From Patescibacteria group bacterium (GTDB taxonomy: Bacteria; Patescibacteriota; Gracilibacteria; UBA1369; PNNO01), in the NCBI GenBank assembly GCA_018821175.1, contig JAHJMX010000131.1, forward strand, positions 1 through 8,630: a stretch of 8,630 nt of DNA, given 5' to 3'. Positions 1-6,703 of this stretch are shown here, one piece after another. The notes beneath the pieces are model-generated. The model had not been told where the DNA came from. It was given only the letters and a program-made list of their open reading frames with translations, and searched no databases. The stretch's first letter is position 1. The number at the start of each line of letters is the position of its first letter. A program made the translations under genes and the position numbers.

Positions 1-135
1 GGGGCTTTGCATCTGCGTACTTTACAATCAATTAATGATCTTTCATCTGATCAATCAAATACGACAATTTGGATGGTTCCAGTTGAAGGGCTTCGTGCGC
101 TTGAATCTATTGGGAAAATGACAATCAACAAATAA
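1..135 (+). CDS. SPFH/band 7 (stomatin/slipin-like) protein, C-terminal end only
   Basis: The left edge cuts this gene; only the last 44 codons are present, in frame from base 1 to a TAA at 133-135. The fragment begins GALHLRTLQSINDL and continues with a segment around NTTIWMVPVEGL. This resembles the end of the SPFH/band 7 domain, where stomatin and slipin proteins carry an LR-x-LQ-(T/S) helix followed by an 'nstiv.p.P.d' strand. Such proteins are membrane-anchored, oligomerise into scaffolds, and often act in membrane organisation or with a NfeD-type protease partner. The N-terminal membrane anchor and most of the domain lie outside the window, so the subfamily cannot be given. The gene converges with purD, leaving 28 bp between the two stop codons. 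The family call rests on a short motif and is moderately sure. Confidence 0.65.
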   Translation, partial: GALHLRTLQSINDLSSDQSNTTIWMVPVEGLRALESIGKMTINK

Positions 136-141
136 AACGCA

Positions 142-170
142 AGGATAAAACGAATGGAGCTGTTTATCCT
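142..170 (-). terminator. Possible terminator after purD
   Basis: An 8-bp perfect inverted repeat (AGGATAAA at 142-149, TTTATCCT at 163-170) flanks a 13-base loop. It lies between the convergent stop codons of purD and the SPFH-type gene, and its right arm includes the purD stop codon. Read on the minus strand, the hairpin is followed by a T-rich stretch (TGCGTTTTATTTG), as expected of a weak intrinsic terminator for the purine operon. Read on the plus strand there is no T run. The stem is AT-rich and short, so the call is tentative. Confidence 0.35.
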
Positions 171-1480
171 CGAATATCTTGCATCATATCAAGGCGTTTT
201 TGTATGAGCGCATTTGTCCCAATGTCATCGCGATAGAAAACTGGTCCGCTCACGCTTTTCAAAGCGCTCGCGGCGATTTTTTCAGCCTCTGAAATTGTGT
301 CTGCAATCCCAACAAATGCAATTGCGCGTGATCCACTCATATAAATCCCATCTTTTTCTAGTGAAACTGAAGAATAATACATTTTTACACCATCCGGGTA
401 TTTACCAATTTCAATTTTTTCGCCTTTTTTTGGATTTTCAGGATAACCTTCGGGAACTATATATTTGCATACTGTCGCTTTTTTTTCGAATTCAATGTTA
501 ATTTGATCCAAAGTTCCATTAATAATTGCTTCACAAATTTCCACAAAATCAGTTTTAAGAATTGGAAGAACGTTCATTGATTCAGGATCACCAAATCGCG
601 CATTAAATTCAATTAATTTTGCTCCGTTCTTAGTTGCAATGTATCCGCCATACATTATCCCTTTAAATAATGTTCCAGTTTCCTTAAACAATGCTGCGGC
701 AGTTTGTTTTGTAATTTCAATTGCCTCATCAATATCTGATTGTTTTAGGAAGGGGAGTGAGTGGTCACAATCGCTATAGGATCCCATCCCCCCAGTATTT
801 GGGCCTTCGTCATTATTGTATGCGCGTTTATGGTCTTGCACTGCTGGCATGCATGCGATGTTTTTACCGTCACAAAAACACATCAAACTGAATTCTTGCC
901 CGATAAATTTTTCTTCAACAACAACTCTGCCAAATTTTTCTATACATTGGGTTGCAAAATGAACCCCTTCATTTACATCGGCCAAATGTTCACCAGAAAC
1001 TTTAACGCCTTTTCCCCCCATTAATCCATCTGCTTTAACGACAAATTCTCCTTCAAGATCTTTACCCATATATTCCTCAAGACCTTCCGGAGATGTGAAA
1101 ACGTGGAACTTAGGATTTCCAGAAATATGATATTTCGCTAGCAGATCTCGTGTAAATGATTTTGAGGATTCGAGGCGGGCAACGGTTTGAAGTGGCGCAA
1201 CACTGTGAATCCCTATTTCAAGAAGTGCATCGACAGCTCCATCTGCAATTGGATCATCCGGACCGACAAAGGCAAAATCGACATTTTCTTCTTGTGCTAA
1301 TTTTTTTAAATTTTCAAAAGTATCCATTGGGCCAAGTTCATATCTGTCTGCAAGTTTTGCAATCCCAGGATTACGTGTTTTTCCATAGGCAATAATCGAA
1401 ACATCCTGAGGGCTTCTTTTTAAAGTTTCAGCAATAACATGTTCTCTTGCCCCATTCCCAATGAGAAGAATTTTTTTCAT
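164..1480 (-). CDS. purD: Phosphoribosylamine-glycine ligase (GAR synthetase)
   Basis: This cytosolic enzyme joins 5-phosphoribosylamine to glycine using ATP, the second step of de novo purine synthesis. The chosen start gives 438 residues, close to the usual bacterial length of about 420-430. Visible motifs are the N-domain GNGAREHVIAETL (8-20), the ATP-grasp segment VVKADGLMGGKGV (147-159), the QDHKRA and GPNTGGMGSYS block (215-236) and the metal-binding EFNARFGDPE (291-300). The ATG at 1480 is preferred over an in-frame TTG four codons upstream because it places MKKILLIGNG as a normal N-terminus. No Shine-Dalgarno sequence precedes either start. The gene lies 18 bp after purF and ends the operon. 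Several segments (ARLESSKSFTRDLLAKYHI, NPKFHVF) look closer to archaeal-type PurD as I remember it than to E. coli-type PurD; this is an impression from memory, not a computed result. Confidence 0.95.
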   Translation of the reverse strand: MKKILLIGNGAREHVIAETLKRSPQDVSIIAYGKTRNPGIAKLADRYELGPMDTFENLKKLAQEENVDFAFVGPDDPIADGAVDALLEIGIHSVAPLQTVARLESSKSFTRDLLAKYHISGNPKFHVFTSPEGLEEYMGKDLEGEFVVKADGLMGGKGVKVSGEHLADVNEGVHFATQCIEKFGRVVVEEKFIGQEFSLMCFCDGKNIACMPAVQDHKRAYNNDEGPNTGGMGSYSDCDHSLPFLKQSDIDEAIEITKQTAAALFKETGTLFKGIMYGGYIATKNGAKLIEFNARFGDPESMNVLPILKTDFVEICEAIINGTLDQINIEFEKKATVCKYIVPEGYPENPKKGEKIEIGKYPDGVKMYYSSVSLEKDGIYMSGSRAIAFVGIADTISEAEKIAASALKSVSGPVFYRDDIGTNALIQKRLDMMQDIRG

Positions 1481-1498
1481 TATATAAATCAATTAAAT

Positions 1499-2998
1499 TT
1501 ATAAAATTGTCCAAGACGCAGATCCTTCTTCCTCAGATTGATCCTTGCTCGTTTTTTTCTTGCGGTCTTGTTCCATTTCAGAAAGCAGTTCTTCTGTCAC
1601 TTCCGCAGTTGGATATTTCCCTGAGAAACATGCCCCACAAAACCCTGTAATCGCCTTATTACCTTTATGTGCTGCTTCTTGTAGATCTTTGAGAGTTTGA
1701 TAAAAGACTGCATCAGCACCAAGTACTTTTGCAATAGTTTCATCAGTTAAATTGTAGGCTATAAGTTCTTTTCGAGTTGGCATGTCCACACCATAAACAC
1801 ATGGGGCGATTAATCTTGGGGCGCATGAAGCGAAATAAACTTTATTTGCGCCTGCATCTCGTACCATTTGGATGATTTTCTTTGAAGTATTTCCACGCAC
1901 AATACTGTCGTCTACAAGCAAAATATTTTTATTTTTCATTTCAAGTTTAATTGGGTTCAATTTGAATCTGATTGATTTACGTCTCATTTCTTGTCCAGGC
2001 ATGATAAAAGTTCGTCCGATATATCTGTTTTTTACAAGTCCTTCACGATATTTAACGCCTAATTCATGTGCCAAAGTTATCGCAGAACTCCGTCCACTGT
2101 CAGGAACAGGCATTACTACATCAATATCCAAATTTTCTTTTTTAATACGCTTAGCCAGGAATTGTCCAAGTCTCAAACGAGTTTTATATATGTTGATATG
2201 GTCCAAAGATGAATCTGGTCTTGCAAGATAAACATATTCAAATAAACAAGGGGCCCAACTTGGATTTTGTGCGCAAATTTGTCTGTGAACATTGTTATCC
2301 TCATCTATAAAAATAGCTTCACCTGGGGCTATATCAGACACAATGTTGTATCCAAGCGTGTCTAGTGCAACAGTTTCTGATGCTATTAAATATTCAGTTT
2401 TTTTTGTTGTTTTCTTTTCACCTAAAATTAAAGGTCTAATCCCATATGGATCACGGAAAGCAAGTAGTCCATGTCCAGCAATTACTGCAATTACAGCATA
2501 ACTTCCTTTAAGTCTTTTATAAATTGCAGTCATGGCTTTGAAAATATCTTTTGGTGATAATTTTTGGCCATTAACAATTGCAAGTTCATGTGCAATCACA
2601 TTTAATAAAACCTCAGAATCAGATCCAGTGTTCAAAAATCTCTTATCTTTTTCTACAACATCCTTACGAAGTGCTTTTTGATTTGTTAAATTTCCGTTGT
2701 GAACCATTCCGATTCCATATGGTGAGTTCACAAAGAATGGTTGAGATTCGGCTTCTTCATAAGATCCAGCTGTCGGGTATCTTACATGTCCAATCCCTAC
2801 AGATCCTTTTAGTCTCATCATGTTTTTTGTCCTAAAAACGTCGCGAACAAGCCCATTCCCTTTTTTTAAATGAAAATGATTTCCATCGAAGGTTATAATC
2901 CCGGCTGAATCTTGGCCTCTATGTTGCAGTGTCAAAAGCCCGTCGTAAGCTTCTCCTGCTATGTTGTCATTTCCTTTTAGTCCTATAATTCCACACAT
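1499..2998 (-). CDS. purF: Amidophosphoribosyltransferase (glutamine PRPP amidotransferase)
   Basis: This is the committed first step of purine synthesis: PRPP plus glutamine gives 5-phosphoribosylamine, the substrate of the next gene, purD. The protein has 499 residues. It starts MCGIIGL, so Cys2 becomes the N-terminal class II glutaminase nucleophile once Met is removed, and there is no propeptide like that of the Bacillus enzyme. Glutaminase motifs include LQHRGQDSAG (24-33) and HNGNLTN (100-106). The phosphoribosyltransferase domain shows MPVPDSGRSS (296-305) and the PRPP loop ILLVDDSIVRGNT (359-371). C251, C400, C454 and C457 sit in contexts matching the four ligands of the 4Fe-4S cluster in Bacillus-type PurF (PCLFEY, PCVYGVD, CGAC), so a cluster is likely. 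The tail after about residue 470 is charged and non-conserved. It lies 24 bp after folD and has no recognisable Shine-Dalgarno sequence. Confidence 0.96.
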   Translation of the reverse strand: MCGIIGLKGNDNIAGEAYDGLLTLQHRGQDSAGIITFDGNHFHLKKGNGLVRDVFRTKNMMRLKGSVGIGHVRYPTAGSYEEAESQPFFVNSPYGIGMVHNGNLTNQKALRKDVVEKDKRFLNTGSDSEVLLNVIAHELAIVNGQKLSPKDIFKAMTAIYKRLKGSYAVIAVIAGHGLLAFRDPYGIRPLILGEKKTTKKTEYLIASETVALDTLGYNIVSDIAPGEAIFIDEDNNVHRQICAQNPSWAPCLFEYVYLARPDSSLDHINIYKTRLRLGQFLAKRIKKENLDIDVVMPVPDSGRSSAITLAHELGVKYREGLVKNRYIGRTFIMPGQEMRRKSIRFKLNPIKLEMKNKNILLVDDSIVRGNTSKKIIQMVRDAGANKVYFASCAPRLIAPCVYGVDMPTRKELIAYNLTDETIAKVLGADAVFYQTLKDLQEAAHKGNKAITGFCGACFSGKYPTAEVTEELLSEMEQDRKKKTSKDQSEEEGSASWTIL

Positions 2999-3022
2999 GG
3001 TATTTAGGGTTGTTAAGTTGTT

Positions 3023-3871
3023 CTATCTGAGTCTTTTAGCAGCATTAACAGTATTTTTCATTAGATGAGCTACTGTCATTGGTCCAATCCCACCAGGAAC
3101 TGGGGTTATGAAACTTGCTTTCTTAGAAATATTTTCAAAATCGGTATCGCCGCAAAGTTTACCATCTGCCTTTTTATTACATCCGATATCAATTACGATG
3201 ACGTTGTCCTTGACCATATCTGCCGTAATCAAATTTTGTTTTCCAACTCCAACTGCAACGATATCAGCTTTCAAGGTTTCAGCTTTGAGGTCTTTTGTGC
3301 TGCTATTGCAAACCGTAACAGTTGCCTTTCTGTTTATGAACATTGTTGCAAGTGGTTTCCCAACAATATTGCTTGATCCGACAATTGTCACATTTTTCCC
3401 TTTAATTTCAATATGGTATCGATCTAGCAAATCAATGATTCCTGCAGGAGTGCATGGTGGCAAATGTTCAAATTCTGTGCTTAAAAACATTTTACCCAGG
3501 TTGTAAGCCGTAAATCCATCAACGTCTTTCCTTGGGTCAATTGCTTTAATCACTTCTGGTTCGTAAATATGTTTTGGGAGAGGTAATTGCACCAAAATCC
3601 CATGAATATCCTTTTGTTCATTTAATTCATGGATTTTTTCAATTAAATCTTCTGTCGTAATTGAGGGGTCATAATTAATTTGTTCCCAAATAATCCCAGT
3701 TTTTTCGCAAGCTATCCTTTTTTGCTTAATATAAGAAAGACTTGCTGGATCATTACCAACCAGTATTACAACCAATTTTGGATATAGCCCTTCCTTGTTA
3801 AGTTTTTGAACCTCATTTGCGAGGTTATCGTAGATTTCATTGGCTACCTTGCGGCCGTCGAGTATTTCCAT
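3023..3871 (-). CDS. folD: Bifunctional methylene-THF dehydrogenase / methenyl-THF cyclohydrolase
   Basis: FolD is a cytosolic enzyme converting 5,10-methylene-THF through methenyl-THF to 10-formyl-THF, the one-carbon donor for the later formyl transfer steps of purine synthesis. That explains its place before purF and purD. The start at the ATG at 3871 gives 282 residues, a standard FolD length, and begins MEILDGRKVA. A longer reading frame from TTG at 3916 would add 15 residues unlike the family. Motifs are VGNDPASLSYIKQK (38-51, with the conserved Tyr47 and catalytic Lys51), ILVQLPLP (92-99), DPRKDVDGF (112-120), the dinucleotide-binding VGSSNIVGKP (164-173) and TPVPGGIGPMTVA (256-268). 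Two usual positions differ: the family's HP after DGF reads TA, and the His in the usual 'vcHs.T' reads Asn189. A candidate promoter lies in the 131-bp gap upstream. Confidence 0.95.
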   Translation of the reverse strand: MEILDGRKVANEIYDNLANEVQKLNKEGLYPKLVVILVGNDPASLSYIKQKRIACEKTGIIWEQINYDPSITTEDLIEKIHELNEQKDIHGILVQLPLPKHIYEPEVIKAIDPRKDVDGFTAYNLGKMFLSTEFEHLPPCTPAGIIDLLDRYHIEIKGKNVTIVGSSNIVGKPLATMFINRKATVTVCNSSTKDLKAETLKADIVAVGVGKQNLITADMVKDNVIVIDIGCNKKADGKLCGDTDFENISKKASFITPVPGGIGPMTVAHLMKNTVNAAKRLR

Positions 3872-3948
3872 AAATAAGCGCAAAAAGTACGAAAAGGACG
3901 CCTCGAATGTTAGCAAAAAACATCATTAGTGTAAACGTGAAATTCGGC

Positions 3949-3954
3949 ATTATA
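3949..3954 (-). promoter_or_regulatory. Candidate -10 box for the folD-purF-purD operon
   Basis: A perfect TATAAT on the minus strand lies in the 131-bp gap between leuS and folD. At the usual distances the -35 region has only a poor match (GAGAAA at 3972-3977, 3 of 6). Transcription would start near 3942 and give a leader of about 70 bases before the folD ATG. No clear terminator for leuS precedes it, so read-through from leuS is also possible. Chance TATAAT matches are frequent in AT-rich DNA; the location is the main support. Confidence 0.32.
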
Positions 3955-4002
3955 TCTGTTATAAAGCTGCATTTCTCCAAAAAGTTTTTTTTGACGAGGA
4001 AA

Positions 4003-6417
4003 CTATTTCACTACGATATTCACGAGTTTGCCAGGGACATAGATTTCTTTTACGATTTCTTTCCCTTCTATATGGGCTTGTATATTGTTTAGAGATTTTG
4101 CGATTTTGATTGCATCATCTTTTTCAATATTTGCATCAACTTCCTTTTTGGCTCGGACTTTACCATTTACTTGAATTACGAGTTCGATATTTTTATCAAC
4201 AAGGAGTTCCCTTTCATATCCCGGCCATTCAGAATTAAAAATGCTTTCTGTTTCGCCAAGATATTCCCAAAGTTCTTCAGCGAGATGTGGTGCAATTGGT
4301 GCAATTAATTGTAGAGCAATGCGTTTTGAATCTGGGTCGATGCGTGTTTTTAGGGCAGCATTTGTGAATTCCATCATGGTTGAAACTACAGTGTTAAACT
4401 GCAATTTATCCAAATCATCTGTCACTTTTTTGATTGTTCTATGAAGGTTTCTTTTGAGGGCATCGTCGTTTTTTCCTTCTTGTTGGCTGTAAATCAAATC
4501 GTAAAATTTATCTACGAATCTGGCGATACCTTTAATTCCGCTATCATTCCAATCGCCACCTTCTGTGAAAGGGCCCATAAACATCAAATACATACGGAAA
4601 ACATCACTTCCATATTTTTCCACAAATTCATCTGGGGCAACCGTGTTGCCTTTTGATTTCGACATTTTGGCTGAATCCTTCGTTATCAATCCTTGATGAA
4701 CAAGTTTTTTAAATGGTTCATTAAAATTAATAAATCCAAGATCACGCATAACTTTTGTAAAAAAACGTGCATACAAAAGATGCATACAGGCATGTTCAGG
4801 GCCTCCGATATACATGTCTACAGGAAGCCATTTATTCACCCTGGCAGTATCGAATGCCTTGTCTTTATTATTTGCGCAAGGATAACGTAAGAAATACCAA
4901 CTTGAACATACAAAAGTATCCATAGTATCGACTTCGCGAATTGCAGGCCCATCACAATTTGGACATTTTGTGTTTACGAAGTCTGGCGCTGTCGCAAGAG
5001 GGGATTTTCCTTTTGGATTAAAATCAACACCTTCAGGTAATTCAAGTGGTAAATCTTTCTCCGGCAAAGGCACTTCTCCACATTTTTCACAATAAACGAT
5101 TGGGATTGGGGCTCCCCAATATCTTTGACGCGAAATAAGCCAATCGCGTAATTTGTATTGAACCTTGAAGTCTCCTTTTCCTTTTTCTTTGATAAATTCA
5201 GTTATTTTTTCTTTTGCTTCTTCTGACTCCATTTCATCAAAATTCTCTGAATTAACCAAAACTCCATATTCAGTGAAAGCTTTTTTTTCAATGTCAGATT
5301 CGCCATTTTTTGGTTTAATAACTTCAATAACTTCTAGTTTGTATTTTTTGGCAAAGGCGTAATCTCTTTCATCATGAGCAGGCACTGCCATTACTGCACC
5401 AGTTCCATATGTAGCAAGCACATAATCTGCTATCCAGATTGGAATTACTTTTCCATTTACAGGATTAATTGCGAATGAACCTGTTTGAACCCCAGTTTTT
5501 TCTCTAGTTTCAGAGCTTCGAATAATATCAGTCTCTTTTTTTGCTTTTTCAATATAATCTTTTACGTTTTCTAAATGATTCTCAGTTGTGATTTCAAGTG
5601 CGAGTGGATGTTCTGGCGCAATTACCATATATGTAGCCCCAAAAAGAGTATCAATTCTTGTGGTAAAAACCGTGATGGTCTTATCACTTTGGGTTGAGTT
5701 TTCACCGTTTGTAATATTGAAAACAACTTCACTCCCAACACTTTTCCCGATCCAGTTCTTTTGCATCAAAACTGTTTTGCGTGGCCAATCAAGACCATCA
5801 AAATTTAGTAATTCTTCAGCATAATTACGGATTTTGAAAAACCATTGAGTTAAATCTTTTTTTGTAACTTCAGCATCACATCTTTCGCATTTACCTTCCT
5901 GAACTTGTTCGTTTGCAAGCACAGTTTGACATTGTGGGCACCAGTTCACAGGAGATTTCTTCTTATAAGCAAGCCCTTTTTTGTAAAGTTGAAGGAACAT
6001 CCATTGTGTCCACTTATAATATTCAGGTGAACTTGTAGAAAGCTCTTGATTCCAATCATACATAGTCCCCATTGCTTGCAATTGCTTACGCATGTACTGA
6101 ATATTCTTTGCGGTACTTTTTGCAGGTGGAATACCATGCTTGATTGCATAATTTTCAGCAGGAAGTCCAAAGCTATCGAAACCTATCGGTTCAAAAACAT
6201 TATGTCCTTTGAGTCTCATATATCTCCCCCAAGAATCTGCTGGAGCGAAATTATACCAATGTCCAATATGCAATTTATCCCCGGAAGGGTAGGGGAACAT
6301 GACTAAATTGTAATATTTTTTCCTGTCTTCGTCTTCGAAATTCGTATTATAAAGTCCATCTTTAGCCCATTTCTTTTGCCACTTTTCTTCAACCTTGTGT
6401 GCTTCGTATAGAGACAT
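4003..6417 (-). CDS. leuS: Leucyl-tRNA synthetase
   Basis: This class Ia aminoacyl-tRNA synthetase charges tRNA-Leu in the cytosol and edits mischarged products. With the ATG at 6417 it has 804 residues, the usual bacterial LeuRS length, and begins MSLYEAHKVEEKWQ. A TTG two codons upstream is in frame but less likely. In order: FPYPSGDKLHIGH with the HIGH motif at 50-53, a zinc-type Cys set (C160, C163, C177, C180), the CP1 editing domain with TTRIDTLFGATY (252-263) and GTGAVMAVPAHDERD (338-352), a second Cys set (C443, C446, C485, C488), KMSKS at 584-588, the anticodon-binding helical domain, and the C-terminal domain starting near VIQVNGKVRAK (747-757). The editing threonine-rich motif has Ile255 where many LeuRS have Pro. 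All core motifs are intact, so the enzyme should be active. It is preceded by a good promoter, with a leader of about 28 bases and no Shine-Dalgarno sequence. Confidence 0.97.
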   Translation of the reverse strand: MSLYEAHKVEEKWQKKWAKDGLYNTNFEDEDRKKYYNLVMFPYPSGDKLHIGHWYNFAPADSWGRYMRLKGHNVFEPIGFDSFGLPAENYAIKHGIPPAKSTAKNIQYMRKQLQAMGTMYDWNQELSTSSPEYYKWTQWMFLQLYKKGLAYKKKSPVNWCPQCQTVLANEQVQEGKCERCDAEVTKKDLTQWFFKIRNYAEELLNFDGLDWPRKTVLMQKNWIGKSVGSEVVFNITNGENSTQSDKTITVFTTRIDTLFGATYMVIAPEHPLALEITTENHLENVKDYIEKAKKETDIIRSSETREKTGVQTGSFAINPVNGKVIPIWIADYVLATYGTGAVMAVPAHDERDYAFAKKYKLEVIEVIKPKNGESDIEKKAFTEYGVLVNSENFDEMESEEAKEKITEFIKEKGKGDFKVQYKLRDWLISRQRYWGAPIPIVYCEKCGEVPLPEKDLPLELPEGVDFNPKGKSPLATAPDFVNTKCPNCDGPAIREVDTMDTFVCSSWYFLRYPCANNKDKAFDTARVNKWLPVDMYIGGPEHACMHLLYARFFTKVMRDLGFINFNEPFKKLVHQGLITKDSAKMSKSKGNTVAPDEFVEKYGSDVFRMYLMFMGPFTEGGDWNDSGIKGIARFVDKFYDLIYSQQEGKNDDALKRNLHRTIKKVTDDLDKLQFNTVVSTMMEFTNAALKTRIDPDSKRIALQLIAPIAPHLAEELWEYLGETESIFNSEWPGYERELLVDKNIELVIQVNGKVRAKKEVDANIEKDDAIKIAKSLNNIQAHIEGKEIVKEIYVPGKLVNIVVK

Positions 6418-6451
6418 AATCAAATATATTTAAGTGTTTAAATTCGGAAGG

Positions 6452-6479
6452 ATTATACATTTAATCATAAAAACATCAA
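6452..6479 (-). promoter_or_regulatory. Sigma70-type promoter for leuS
   Basis: On the minus strand TTGATG (6474-6479, 4 of 6 matches to TTGACA) is separated by 16 bases from a perfect TATAAT (6452-6457). Transcription would begin near 6445, giving a leader of about 28 bases before the leuS ATG at 6417. The -35 box lies two bases from the -35 box of the divergent small-ORF promoter. Confidence 0.5.
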
Positions 6480-6481
6480 AC

Positions 6482-6510
6482 TTTACAGATAGGCAGAAAT
6501 ATCGTATAAT
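6482..6510 (+). promoter_or_regulatory. Strong sigma70-type promoter for the small membrane ORF
   Basis: TTTACA (6482-6487, 5 of 6 matches to TTGACA) is separated by exactly 17 bases from a perfect TATAAT (6505-6510). This is the best promoter match in the window. The expected start of transcription is about 6517, just inside the longest reading of the small ORF. It therefore favours the internal ATG at 6538, or else a leaderless transcript starting at the ATG at 6514. Confidence 0.6.
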
Positions 6511-6537
6511 GGCATGAAGGTAAAAGCAAAAATAAAA

Positions 6538-6696
6538 ATGAAAATCCACGAAAATTCATCAATCCGTTATCAGGTTATTGATCTGATAAATTACATAAAT
6601 GACCGCGCATGGTTTGTTAGTGCGGTTGTATCTACTTTGCTTGCACTTGCAATAGTATGGAGTTTTGGTTTTGTCACCATTTTATTGTCACGTTAA
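6538..6696 (+). CDS. Small single-pass membrane protein of unknown function
   Basis: I do not recognise this gene. From the ATG at 6538 it encodes 52 residues; an in-frame ATG at 6514 would add eight residues rich in Lys (MKVKAKIK). The N-terminal half is polar (MKIHENSSIRYQVIDLIN). About residues 25-50, from AWFVSAVV to GFVTILL, form one long hydrophobic helix, and the protein ends at SR. By the positive-inside rule the N-terminus is probably cytoplasmic. It is not SecE, since the conserved V-x-W-P segment is absent. A near-consensus promoter sits directly upstream, and the ORF fills the gap between leuS and tmk, ending seven bases before the convergent tmk stop. The promoter and the coherent membrane helix support a real gene; its small size and lack of a Shine-Dalgarno sequence leave doubt. 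Confidence 0.55.
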   Translation: MKIHENSSIRYQVIDLINYINDRAWFVSAVVSTLLALAIVWSFGFVTILLSR

Positions 6697-6703
6697 TGCG
6701 ACT

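Noticed and set aside
761..1024. A plus-strand open frame inside purD
   Set aside because: It is antisense to strongly conserved purD motifs and shows no family signature; the same holds for the other plus-strand frames within purD, purF, folD and leuS.
168..3908. CCTCGAAT occurring at both 168 and 3901 as a possible shared site
   Set aside because: One copy is inside the purD coding end and the flanks differ; an 8-base match within this length is expected by chance.
3872..3916. N-terminal extension of folD from a TTG codon at 3916
   Set aside because: The extra 15 residues do not resemble FolD N-termini, while the ATG at 3871 gives the expected MEILDGRKVA start and a normal length.
3979..3993. 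An A-run/T-run hairpin after leuS as a terminator
   Set aside because: The possible stem is almost all A-T pairs with one C-G pair and is not followed by a T-run on the minus strand; too weak to call.
5946..6170. A minus-strand 74-residue open frame inside leuS
   Set aside because: It overlaps the LeuRS N-terminal catalytic region in another frame and has no independent support.
6671..6691. Direct repeat of TTGTCAC, 14 bases apart
   Set aside because: It lies in the coding end of the small ORF, has only two copies and no symmetry, and is probably chance.
6514..6696. SecE as identity for the small membrane ORF
   Set aside because: Size and single helix fit, but the conserved V-x-W-P amphipathic segment is missing and the gene is not beside nusG or ribosomal protein genes.
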